From Sulfurovum sp. (GTDB lineage: Bacteria > Campylobacterota > Campylobacteria > Campylobacterales > Sulfurovaceae): DNA of 40,080 nucleotides. The notes beneath the pieces were generated by a model. The model had not been told where the DNA came from and ran no database searches. It saw nothing but the letters and a program-made list of their open reading frames with translations. Location: assembly GCA_024763175.1 (NCBI GenBank), contig JANTGA010000007.1, positions 1-40,080 of the forward strand, written 5' to 3'. Made by a program: the position numbers and the translations under genes. Positions 31,250 to 39,171 of this stretch are shown here, piece by piece (within the stretch, counting starts at the first letter, position 1; every line of letters starts with the position of its first letter).

Positions 31250-32317
31250 TTAATTGATGATGGGCATGATGATGGTTACGAAATTGTCATTTTTGACAAC
31301 AAAAGGAAGGTTGGGTTCGTTGATGGCAAGCTCGAAACTATTACCATCTATTTGAGAAAGAAAGTCAAGCAAATGTTTGCTATTGTAGCCGAATTCAAAT
31401 TTTTCATTCATACCGGTAACAATATCCAATTCAGTCTTGGCTTCTATATTATCTGCTGTCAGTGAATGAAATAGAATTTTTTCTTCCAACAAAGTCATTT
31501 TGATCTCTTGTGATATAGTGGTGATCATTTTGATAGCACTGATCATCTCTTTTTTTGGGAGGTTGATACTATGTTTGATATTTCTGGGTATGATCCTTTC
31601 ATAATCTGGAAATTTTCCATTAATCAATCGCGTGTAGAAAGAGTAGGTATCGTTCGTAATGATAAGATTTGTTTCATCATACGTAATCGTGATTTTATCG
31701 AGAAAAAGTTTTTGTATCTCGAGAATTGCTTTTTTGGGAACGATAATGGATAACTCTTCTGATGAACTTCCAAGGATAGTTGCAATGGCAAGACGCTTGG
31801 TATCGGTTCCTACGAGATCGGTTTCGTCTGTTTTGATATTGATCAATGCTCCATTGAGCTCAAATTTGGGATTATTAGTGTCGATTGCAGGTGAAATCTT
31901 TTTGAGATTATGGATGAGGCTGTGGGAATCAAGTGAAATTTGAGGTTTATCAGCTTTTTCCGGGAAAAGAGGGAAAGCACTGGAATCAAAAGTAGGAAGT
32001 TTGAATTTGGAGTGCTTCTGTTTGATCAGGAGTGTCATATCTAATAGCTCTAATGTTATTTCGTCATCTCTTAAGATACGGACAATATCCAACAATTTTT
32101 TACCATTGGCGGTAAAGGAACCTTCGTGGTCTATTTGTATCTGCTCAGTTGTTATTCGCAAACCGATTTCTGAATCGGTTGCTTTGATGATACACTTTTC
32201 GTTTTCTGTACGAAAGAAAACATGTGAAGTGATTTGACTGGCATCTTTTTTTTCTAAAAAAGGTTGTAGATTGATCAGTATCGATTCAATGATCTGCTTA
32301 GGTGCTCTGATTTTCAT
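31250..32317 (-). CDS. dnaN: DNA polymerase III beta subunit (sliding clamp)
   Basis: The processivity clamp, 355 residues, comparable with related species. Three clamp repeats can be followed, with FTANGKKLLDIVRIL in domain 1, GALINIKTDETDLVGTDTKR in domain 2, and the family end LPFVVKNDNFVTIIMPI. The run TDTKRLAIA is the classical DnaN motif. It is separated from dnaA by 169 bases that carry part of the replication origin. Confidence 0.97.
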   Translation of the reverse strand: MKIRAPKQIIESILINLQPFLEKKDASQITSHVFFRTENEKCIIKATDSEIGLRITTEQIQIDHEGSFTANGKKLLDIVRILRDDEITLELLDMTLLIKQKHSKFKLPTFDSSAFPLFPEKADKPQISLDSHSLIHNLKKISPAIDTNNPKFELNGALINIKTDETDLVGTDTKRLAIATILGSSSEELSIIVPKKAILEIQKLFLDKITITYDETNLIITNDTYSFYTRLINGKFPDYERIIPRNIKHSINLPKKEMISAIKMITTISQEIKMTLLEEKILFHSLTADNIEAKTELDIVTGMNEKFEFGYNSKHLLDFLSQIDGNSFELAINEPNLPFVVKNDNFVTIIMPIIN

Positions 32318-32343
32318 CGATTATCCTTTATTTCTTATATAAA

Positions 32344-32451
32344 TAGTAGATAGTAGTAGTATCGACTGAATAGGTGAAAAAGCGCTGGAAGGCTTAGTTT
32401 CAGGCATTTACCATAACACTTTTCCATTTTAGTTATTCACATTTATTCACT
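32344..32451. other. oriC2: DnaA-trio-like repeat and DnaA boxes between dnaA and dnaN
   Basis: Two DnaA boxes, TTATTCACA (32433-32441) and TTATTCACT (32443-32451), stand ten bases apart in the same direction. A weaker one is TTTTTCACC on the minus strand (32373-32381). At 32344-32361 the plus strand reads TAGTAG-A-TAGTAGTAG-TA, a run of TAG triplets that fits the DnaA-trio rule and points towards the boxes. The 169-base gap is AT-rich near its ends. In Helicobacter the unwinding site is in this same downstream half of a split origin. Confidence 0.75.
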
Positions 32452-32486
32452 GGATATGATTATATCTTTTTTTTATTTGAGGCGTC

Positions 32487-33812
32487 CTAAATTATTTGGT
32501 TGTAGGTATTGACTTTATTGGAGAGTTCTTCAAGCTGAACTTTGAAGTTTTCATCATTGTCGATGATCTCATTGATTTTTTTCATTGTATGACTGATTGC
32601 CGTATGGTCTTTCATCCCAAAAAAGAGTGCGATTTGGGGCATAGAGTTGGGTGTTAGATTTCTGGCTAGATAGATGACGATTCTTCTTGCATTGACGACA
32701 TTTTTGGTACGCTTTTTTGATTTGATATCTGAAGGTTTGATATTGAGTTCCTTAGAGATTATTTTGACGATACTATCGATAGTAATACTCTCTTTTTTCT
32801 CTTTGAGTTGGTCTTTGATGGCATTTTGTGTGAACTCCATCGTGATAGTTTGATTCAGCATGGATGCCAAGGCATTGAGTTTTATGAGCGTTCCTTCAAT
32901 TTCACGAATATTATCGCCCATATTGGTTGCAATATAGTTGATGATATCTTTGTCAAGTCTGATACCATCAAGTTCACACTTTTTTTGGATGATCGCGATC
33001 TTTGTCTCCAATCCAGGAGGTTGGATATCCGCCATCAGACCCCACTCAAAACGACTTTTGAGTCTATCTACAAGACCGGCGATTTTATTGGGTTGGCGAT
33101 CGGAGGTTAAGACGATTTGTTTTTTGGCATTGTGCAATTCGTTGAAGGTGTGAAAAAACTCTTCTTGTGTCTGTTCTTTCCTGCTGAGGAACTGCACATC
33201 GTCGATGAGAAGGAGATCACACTCTCTAAACTTATCCCTGAAGCGATCCATTGTCTGAGTACGGAGATGTGAAGTAAAACTATTCATAAATTGCTCTAGT
33301 GTTGTGTAAATCACTGTTTTTCCAAGATTGAGATGATAATTACCGATCGCTTGAAGCAGGTGTGTTTTTCCCAACCCCACGCCACCATAGAGAAAGAGTG
33401 GATTGTATTGCTCTCCGGGCTTTTCCGCAGCACTCTTTGCTGTGGTGTAGGCAAATTGATTGGAGTCACCGACGATGAAGCTTTCAAACGTGAAAGAGGG
33501 GTTGAGTTTGGTACTTTTTGTATTGCTCTTTTGCTCTATCGTATTGACTGTTGGATGGGCTTTTGTTTTCTGTTTTTCTATACTGATCTCTACTTCAGGT
33601 TTGATACCATTTTCCAGTTCGAAAAGATGTATAATTTTTTCAGTATATTTGGTTTTAACCCACTTGGCTACAAGCATATTGGATGCCACAAAATAGACAA
33701 TATTACTGCGTGAACGCTGTGTATCAAATTGCAAATTTTTAACATAGCGTTCAAATTCCATAGGTGAAATCTCATTTTTTAACTTTCCCAATACTTTTTG
33801 GCCAATATTCAT
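32487..33812 (-). CDS. dnaA: Chromosomal replication initiator DnaA
   Basis: The AAA+ initiator, 441 residues. Domain I covers about 1-80, a short linker follows, and domain III has Walker A GGVGLGKTHLLQAIG and Walker B LLIDDVQFLSRKEQTQEEFF. Domain IV carries the DNA-binding signature FGMKDHTAISHTMKKI. The gene is flanked on both sides by DnaA boxes, so it is embedded in the origin and probably autoregulated. Its start is 142 bases from ruvC, which is divergent. The ruvC-dnaA-dnaN arrangement is a hallmark of many epsilonproteobacteria. Confidence 0.98.
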   Translation of the reverse strand: MNIGQKVLGKLKNEISPMEFERYVKNLQFDTQRSRSNIVYFVASNMLVAKWVKTKYTEKIIHLFELENGIKPEVEISIEKQKTKAHPTVNTIEQKSNTKSTKLNPSFTFESFIVGDSNQFAYTTAKSAAEKPGEQYNPLFLYGGVGLGKTHLLQAIGNYHLNLGKTVIYTTLEQFMNSFTSHLRTQTMDRFRDKFRECDLLLIDDVQFLSRKEQTQEEFFHTFNELHNAKKQIVLTSDRQPNKIAGLVDRLKSRFEWGLMADIQPPGLETKIAIIQKKCELDGIRLDKDIINYIATNMGDNIREIEGTLIKLNALASMLNQTITMEFTQNAIKDQLKEKKESITIDSIVKIISKELNIKPSDIKSKKRTKNVVNARRIVIYLARNLTPNSMPQIALFFGMKDHTAISHTMKKINEIIDNDENFKVQLEELSNKVNTYNQII

Positions 33813-33830
33813 GGTCTCAACCCTCTATTA

Positions 33831-33958
33831 ATGTGAATAAATATCATCTTATTTCTTAATGTGAATAACTTGATTGATTTTAGCCAATTTTAGCTAAAAT
33901 AAGGGTATCAGACGTGGTTGAATACTTTTATTCACCATGTGAACAAAGGTGTGAATGA
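33831..33958. other. oriC1: five DnaA boxes between dnaA and ruvC
   Basis: Boxes with the TTCAC core lie at 33832-33840 (minus, TTATTCACA), 33860-33868 (minus, TTATTCACA), 33928-33936 (plus, TTATTCACC), 33938-33946 (minus, TTGTTCACA) and 33950-33958 (minus, TCATTCACA). The last overlaps the ruvC start codon. An AT-rich stretch with TTAGC repeats (33880-33900) lies in the middle. The set is also positioned to control both dnaA and ruvC. Confidence 0.85.
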
Positions 33959-34431
33959 AAATACTTGGAATTGACCCCGGAAGCCGTAATTTAGGCTATT
34001 GTATCCTCTCGTATGATGGTAAAAACTATTCACTGGTTGAAGCAGGCCTGCTTAAAATCAAAACAAATTCACTTCAAGAGCAGATTGTTGAGCTGGTAGA
34101 GGGCTTGGACTTGATATTAGGCGCTCATTCTATCGATGAAGTGGCGATAGAAGATATCTTTTATGCTTATAATCCAAAAAGTGTCTTGAAACTTGCACAA
34201 TTCAGGGGAGCACTCTCTCTCAAGATTCTGCAGGAGATTGGATATTTCTACGAATATACCCCGTTGCAGGTCAAAAAAGCATTGACCGGGAACGGAAAAG
34301 CAGCGAAGGAACAGGTGGCCTTTATGGTCAAGCGACTGTTGAAGATCAAGAGAGAGATCAAGCCTCTTGATATTACCGATGCGATGGCGATTGCGATTGC
34401 CCATACGCAGCGGATTAGATTACGTAAGTAA
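33955..34431 (+). CDS. ruvC: Holliday junction endonuclease RuvC
   Basis: A 158-residue resolvase that cuts Holliday junctions with RuvAB. Catalytic acidic residues appear in [12 protein letters not shown] (Asp near 6), [14 protein letters not shown] (Glu near 65) and [12 protein letters not shown] (Asp near 142). The DNA-binding loop region [20 protein letters not shown] is conserved. The ATG lies inside the last DnaA box of oriC1, with an AAAGGTG site close by. The gene converges with the flavoprotein gene, four bases apart. Confidence 0.97.
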   Translation: MKILGIDPGSRNLGYCILSYDGKNYSLVEAGLLKIKTNSLQEQIVELVEGLDLILGAHSIDEVAIEDIFYAYNPKSVLKLAQFRGALSLKILQEIGYFYEYTPLQVKKALTGNGKAAKEQVAFMVKRLLKIKREIKPLDITDAMAIAIAHTQRIRLRK

Positions 34432-34435
34432 GTTC

Positions 34436-35425
34436 CTACAATACCTTGACGACTGCATCATCCCTGCGTAAGGTATGGTCATTTTCGAGGATATGTCGGG
34501 CGATGGCATAGCCATGATTGAGTCCGAGTGCGATGGATCCTCCGGATTCTTGTGTGATATCTCCAGCTACATAGAGTCCTTTGATACCGGTCTGGTAATA
34601 TTCATCGTGTACCGGTTTACCGTCTCTCTCCTCTATCCCTGACCCTGAGAGAAAACTGCTGGGGGTCGTACCGCCGATAGCATAGATGACACGGTCATAA
34701 CTTTCTGCTTCTCTATCCTTGAAGAGTACACGAACTTTCCCCTCATCTTCTTCCAAGCACTCTATATCTATACCCAGGATCGGTTTCACACTGCCATCCT
34801 CTATCACTCTGGCGATATCTGACTGGTTGGTAGGGTTGGCGCGGCGGAAGGTTTCTCGACGATAACAGATCGCTACATCGTTGTGTCCTGCCAGCTCAAC
34901 AGCATATTCGATGGCTGAGTCCCCACCGCCTACGATCAATACTTTCTTATCAAGACTACAGCTCTCGAGTGTGAAATTGACTTTTTTTCTGATAGATGGA
35001 GGGATTTTATAATCTGGTTTATTTGGCTTGCCCATACGACCGATTGTGACGACGACATATTTTGCCTGGATAGCGCCTCCGGCAACCATGACACTGAACC
35101 CTTCCTCATTTTTGACGATTTTTTGTACTTCAGTATGGGTTCTGAGATCAACGGAGTGAAATTCCAGTATTTCATCAAAAAAGTCCAGCGTACTCTCTTT
35201 GGTGCCATCCATAAAGTAGATATTACCATCGAGTTCCACTTTTTGGCCTTTCCAGTCCTTGTCCACACGTTTTCTATCTTTGTAAAATTTTCGTATGGTG
35301 GCATTATGGTTTTCATCTTTTTCGAGGACGATGATATCACGTATGCCCAGCATATAGCTCTCGACAGCTGTTGCAATGCCTGCCGGTCCGGCACCGATAA
35401 TGGCCAATTGGTAATTCTTATCCAT
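34436..35425 (-). CDS. FAD/NAD(P)-dependent oxidoreductase, YpdA/thioredoxin-reductase-like
   Basis: A 329-residue flavoprotein with two Rossmann motifs, IGAGPAGIATAVES at the N terminus (residues 9-22) and VLIVGGGDSAIEYAVELAGH near 163, and the C-terminal FAD block GLYVAGDITQESGGSIALGL. It has the two-domain layout of thioredoxin reductase but lacks the CxxC redox pair between them, which points to the YpdA (bacilliredoxin reductase) or ferredoxin-NADP reductase-like groups. The electron acceptor is unknown. It follows the L,D-transpeptidase gene by 27 bases on the same strand. Confidence 0.82.
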   Translation of the reverse strand: MDKNYQLAIIGAGPAGIATAVESYMLGIRDIIVLEKDENHNATIRKFYKDRKRVDKDWKGQKVELDGNIYFMDGTKESTLDFFDEILEFHSVDLRTHTEVQKIVKNEEGFSVMVAGGAIQAKYVVVTIGRMGKPNKPDYKIPPSIRKKVNFTLESCSLDKKVLIVGGGDSAIEYAVELAGHNDVAICYRRETFRRANPTNQSDIARVIEDGSVKPILGIDIECLEEDEGKVRVLFKDREAESYDRVIYAIGGTTPSSFLSGSGIEERDGKPVHDEYYQTGIKGLYVAGDITQESGGSIALGLNHGYAIARHILENDHTLRRDDAVVKVL

Positions 35426-35452
35426 ATTGATTCCTTTTGTTTTGATTACTTT

Positions 35453-37249
35453 TTAAAACAAGTCACCATCTTGTGGTGGTGGCGTCGGAGCAGGGCGCTT
35501 TACAGGCTGTTTCACTGCCTCATTTCTCAACCGTTCTTTTTTTGTTTGCCCATTCTTTTTGACATCGATGAAGCGTTTGGGTGGGATTTTAAATGTAGAT
35601 TTTTTGTGTCCGGCACTTGATTCCCAGACCATCTGGTTGTAGAGATAGATATCATTTTTGAAATAGGCAAGTCCATCCTCTTTGTATACAGTAAAATAGA
35701 GGATATGGACAGGTATGGCTTTGGTCAATTTGATGGTCGTTGGCTTCATCGTGTCCAGTATACTCTGTATACGGGCCTGTGAATAGTTTCCTCTGGTATG
35801 GGTGAGCAGTATATTCATCAAGTCAAATGGTCTGTCGACCCGCATACAGCCGGAACTGTAGATCTTGTAGCGCCTCTCAAGGAGGGATTTGTTGTCTGTG
35901 TCGTGCAGATAGACGGCATACTTGTTGGGGAACATAAACTTAACACGCCCCAAGGCATTACTATCTCCGGGATACTGTACAAAACGATAGGGGACATGCT
36001 TGTCGCTATGTTCATAGGCATCGAGGTCACTGCTGCTGACCTGCACCTCTTTGTCGGCCGAAAAGACTCGGATGTTGTTTTCCTGCAGGTAGTATGGATT
36101 GTCCCTCAACACGTGAATAAGGTCACGTTTGATGAGATTGTCCGGGATGGTCCAGGTAGGGTTGAGCACCATATAGGTGATCTCATCACTGAAGATTGGA
36201 GTCGGCCGGTCGATCCGACCTACAACGATACCCGTCTTAAAGAGCCGTTGACCGTTTCGGTAATACCGGAGGTTGAAGTCGGGTATATTGACTTCTACAT
36301 ACTCATTTTCGAACTGTTTGGGATAGAGTTTGCAGATATCGAGATTGGCGATGATCTGCTGGATATTTTTTTTGACGGGGAGATTGAGATAGTACGTCAT
36401 GACTTTATCTACTTTGCCATTGACTTTGAGGTTGTAGCGTTTTTGATAGGTCAATACCGCTCGCTTGAGTTGCGCATCAAAGCTTTTGTTGAGTGCTGCG
36501 CTTTGAGGCAGGTCACCCGAAATCTTCAGCCGCTTTTTTATTTCAAGGATACGTGAGTCACTATCTCCCTGTTTGAGCACCTTGTTGGTATAGGCTATTT
36601 TGGGAAATTTTGACATCCTGCGGTAGTCCCTGAGCATGTTTACCAGTTTTCTATAGCGATGCTCCAGCGGAATCAGTGAATTGAGATAAGGTTTTATCTC
36701 GCCACTTGCTACGGCGCTGTAGAGCTTCTCTTCGGAGGGGAAGCTTTTGGGCGTGATCTCCCATTTGGCCTGTATATCATCGCTGGCCTTGAGGGCTCTC
36801 ATCTTTCTCTTGACCAGATCCCAATCGACATCACTCTGGACGATGAAACGTACCAGACTGACATAACTGTTGCTGAGCATCATATCCAGACGGGCGTAGA
36901 CCTCTGCCTTTTTTTCTGAAGAGATTTCGTTGTTATCGAGTAGAAAAAAGAGATGTTTGATCTTTTTTCTACCCATTGGTTTGTTTTTATAATTGTAAAG
37001 GGGGGAGTTGAGAGCTGTGATCAGTTGAGATTGTCTGTGTGCATTTGTACTGCCGACCCATAGTGGCTGATAGCTGTTTTTTTCGTACAATCTCCGAATG
37101 ATCGCTTTGTTGCGTCCGGTTAGTTTGGTATCGATACTGCTTTTGAGGGAAGTACTGATCGCCTCTGCTGATATGACTTCCGCTTTGAGAAACGAAACAA
37201 ACAGCAACAGTGGCATCATAGTCAAAAATATTTTCAAAGATCTCTCCAA
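35453..37249 (-). CDS. L,D-transpeptidase, YcbB-like, with proline-rich tail
   Basis: A second large L,D-transpeptidase, 598 residues, with signal peptide MERSLKIFLTMMPLLLFVSF. A scaffold region and a peptidoglycan-binding repeat (RILEIKKRLKISGDLPQSAA, LKRAVLTYQKRYN) precede the YkuD domain. The catalytic cysteine is about residue 468 in YSSGCMRV and the histidine is in VYLHDTDN; SSGC rather than SHGC is the YcbB variant. It differs from the copy at 7442 in having a basic, proline-rich C-terminal tail of about 60 residues (VKRPAPTPPPQDGDLF) that may contact other wall proteins. Confidence 0.92.
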   Translation of the reverse strand: MERSLKIFLTMMPLLLFVSFLKAEVISAEAISTSLKSSIDTKLTGRNKAIIRRLYEKNSYQPLWVGSTNAHRQSQLITALNSPLYNYKNKPMGRKKIKHLFFLLDNNEISSEKKAEVYARLDMMLSNSYVSLVRFIVQSDVDWDLVKRKMRALKASDDIQAKWEITPKSFPSEEKLYSAVASGEIKPYLNSLIPLEHRYRKLVNMLRDYRRMSKFPKIAYTNKVLKQGDSDSRILEIKKRLKISGDLPQSAALNKSFDAQLKRAVLTYQKRYNLKVNGKVDKVMTYYLNLPVKKNIQQIIANLDICKLYPKQFENEYVEVNIPDFNLRYYRNGQRLFKTGIVVGRIDRPTPIFSDEITYMVLNPTWTIPDNLIKRDLIHVLRDNPYYLQENNIRVFSADKEVQVSSSDLDAYEHSDKHVPYRFVQYPGDSNALGRVKFMFPNKYAVYLHDTDNKSLLERRYKIYSSGCMRVDRPFDLMNILLTHTRGNYSQARIQSILDTMKPTTIKLTKAIPVHILYFTVYKEDGLAYFKNDIYLYNQMVWESSAGHKKSTFKIPPKRFIDVKKNGQTKKERLRNEAVKQPVKRPAPTPPPQDGDLF

Positions 37250-37371
37250 TTTATAGTTAAAATAAGCCCTTTGAATCTAATAGTACTAGGCAATTAAAAG
37301 TTATTATAGTGAAAAAAGTTGAAGTATAAAGAAGAAAATGAAATTTTTGGAGAAGTATTACTTGTTTACCA

Positions 37372-37383
37372 AGCCCGAAGGCT
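37372..37383 (-). terminator. UUCG-type hairpin after the outer-membrane protein gene
   Basis: On the minus strand AGCC-TTCG-GGCT lies 17 bases past the stop of the gene at 37401. A stable UUCG loop suggests an mRNA 3' structure; there is no T-tract, so classical termination is doubtful. The remaining 120 bases to the transpeptidase gene are AT-rich and probably hold that gene's promoter. Confidence 0.35.
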
Positions 37384-37400
37384 CAGTAGAGAAGGGTTTC

Positions 37401-38102
37401 TTAGAATCTGTAAGAAACACCAACGTTGATAGTATCGATAGTGAAGTCACTTGAAGCAAGTGCATCATAGTCATACTCATCATACGTATCGTCATAGAGA
37501 CTTACATAGTCAACAAAGATAGATACGCTCTCGTTGAATGTATAAGAAGCTCCAAGACCCCAAGAGAATCCGTCAAGGTCAGTTGAAGTGCTGAATTTTG
37601 GGTTTCCGATTGCACTATTAACCTGAGCAGTTTGATCCAATGTAGTTGTAGCATATCCAAGCAATGCATAGACAGTAAACTCTGGAGTTACTGGATACTG
37701 TGGCTTCACATAGATACCCCAAGCGTCAAGCTCATTTTTAGTCATTACGAGTTCACCTTCGTACCAGAAGTTGTCAGTCAGGTCATTCATACCCAACCAG
37801 TAACGACCTTCAACAGTTACATAAGAGTTGAACTGGTATCCAGCCATCAAAAGAAGCTGATCAAAGTCTCTGCTCTCTTGCTCGACAGTTACTTCTCCGC
37901 CTAAAGGACCACCATATGTATATGTCTCATCCCCACTCAATACGCCATAACCAAGACCAAGATAGAAACCTGCATCAGTTACTGGTGCTACGACTTCTGG
38001 AACCTCTACTACTGGCTCTTGAATAGGAGCGATATCTCCTCCTGCTACTGCGAAAGAACTCATTGCGAATACAGCTGCTGCTGATAATACGATATTTTTC
38101 AT
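37401..38102 (-). CDS. Outer-membrane beta-barrel protein
   Basis: A 233-residue porin-like or OmpA/OprF N-domain-like barrel of the outer membrane. Signal peptide residues 1-22 (MKNIVLSAAAVFAMSSFAVA) precede a short Pro/Val/Glu-rich segment (PIQEPVVEVPEVVAPVTDAG) that could span the gap near the wall. The rest alternates aromatic and polar residues in about eight strands (FYLGLGYGVLSGDETYTYGG, WGIYVKPQYPVTPEFTVYAL, FSWGLGASYTFNESVSIFVD) and ends in phenylalanine (VSYRF), the usual BAM signal. No C-terminal OmpA peptidoglycan domain is present. The strong promoter upstream suggests an abundant protein. Confidence 0.85.
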   Translation of the reverse strand: MKNIVLSAAAVFAMSSFAVAGGDIAPIQEPVVEVPEVVAPVTDAGFYLGLGYGVLSGDETYTYGGPLGGEVTVEQESRDFDQLLLMAGYQFNSYVTVEGRYWLGMNDLTDNFWYEGELVMTKNELDAWGIYVKPQYPVTPEFTVYALLGYATTTLDQTAQVNSAIGNPKFSTSTDLDGFSWGLGASYTFNESVSIFVDYVSLYDDTYDEYDYDALASSDFTIDTINVGVSYRF

Positions 38103-38132
38103 AATATCCCCTTGTTTTATTAAGATAGTACA

Positions 38133-38162
38133 ATTATAACATAGGGTGTTTGGCAATGTCAA
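38133..38162 (-). promoter_or_regulatory. Near-consensus sigma70 promoter of the outer-membrane protein gene
   Basis: On the minus strand TTGACA (38162-38157), 18 bases, then TATAAT (38138-38133), with TGT directly before it as an extended minus-10. Both hexamers are perfect. It ends 31 bases before the ATG, which has an AAGGGG ribosome site. It is the strongest promoter found in the window. Confidence 0.85.
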
Positions 38163-38335
38163 GGATTTTTGGTAAAAAATTAACAAATAATTAATTGGAT
38201 ATTAACCAAAGCCCTAATATTGGGTCTTTACCAGAGAATTGTACCCCATCGTTAGAAATATAGTCTACTTCAAATACAGGTTTTATAGCCCTTTGAGGAT
38301 CTATTATTTAGGAAAAGCGATCATTAACAGTGCTC

Positions 38336-38965
38336 TTAGCTGTTAGCCTTTTCTTTATAGAGACATGTTTCAAAGAGGTATTGATGTTCTTCAGGCAGTG
38401 AGCCATAGAGTGCATAGGCCATTTTGCGAATCTCCCAAAGTGCTGCTTTGTTGCTGCGCAGCGTGAGAAAATTTTGCAGTGAACGGGCATTGATCGTCCA
38501 GGTGAGTTCTGTTTTGTAGCTTTCAGGCAGGCAAAATTTGGCCAGATCATTGCTTACGCCGCTTTTGAGTATCGCCTGGAGGTTGTTGAGTGCCTTGATG
38601 GATGCGCTGTCTACCAGTGCATTTTTTGTCAACACGATAAAGCGTTCAGCACCCTCATAGTCGTCTTCGGCAAAGGGTTCGGTCTCTTTGAGTTCTTTGA
38701 GGGTATAGCGTGTACTTTTGACGCTGGGACTTGCCAGTCGATGACGCGCCAACTCCTGAAGCAGGGCACGACTGACTCCCTGGATATAGAAGGTGTAGAC
38801 CAAATGCTCCATTGTCGATGCATGTTTGAACTTATTGCCTACCCGGTCGATCAGAGCTTTATCTTTCTCTCCGCCCTCGTCACCCTTGTCAAAACTCTGC
38901 CAGCAGGTACGAATAGCATGGGCGCAGACATCCAGCGGCGTATAGTGTAAGAGTGTGATTTCCAC
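38336..38965 (-). CDS. thyX: Flavin-dependent thymidylate synthase ThyX
   Basis: Methylates dUMP to dTMP with FAD, NADPH and methylene tetrahydrofolate. The ThyX signature RHRLASPSVKSTRY (pattern RHRxxSxxxxSxRY) is complete, near residue 75-88. Other typical segments are LEHLVYTF-like (MEHLVYTFYIQGVSRALLQE) and WTINARSLQNFLTLRS near the end. Length 209 fits. A minus-strand TATAAT with TGC before it (38992-38997) gives a likely promoter 27 bases upstream of the start. A hairpin with arms TAACAG/CTGTTA (38325-38345) overlaps its stop codon. The dGTPase gene is divergent from it. Confidence 0.96.
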   Translation of the reverse strand: MEITLLHYTPLDVCAHAIRTCWQSFDKGDEGGEKDKALIDRVGNKFKHASTMEHLVYTFYIQGVSRALLQELARHRLASPSVKSTRYTLKELKETEPFAEDDYEGAERFIVLTKNALVDSASIKALNNLQAILKSGVSNDLAKFCLPESYKTELTWTINARSLQNFLTLRSNKAALWEIRKMAYALYGSLPEEHQYLFETCLYKEKANS

Positions 38966-39171
38966 AGGTATATCCTTTTGTATAAATAAGAATTATAGCA
39001 AAAACTATCTTTTGTTAATCAATCTTATATGGAAGATTAATGTATTGATAAGCCTTAGTGTGATTTTGGAACACTCTTCCTGCTTCATCGGAATTTTAAA
39101 GTATTTCTGATCATAACTTGTTTTGGCTACAATAACAAGAGGGCCATTATAGCAAGAAGGAACGAAAGAGG

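Noticed and set aside
34436-35425. Assignment of the flavoprotein as thioredoxin reductase TrxB
   Set aside because: The CxxC redox pair required for thioredoxin reduction is missing, so only a broader family name is justified.
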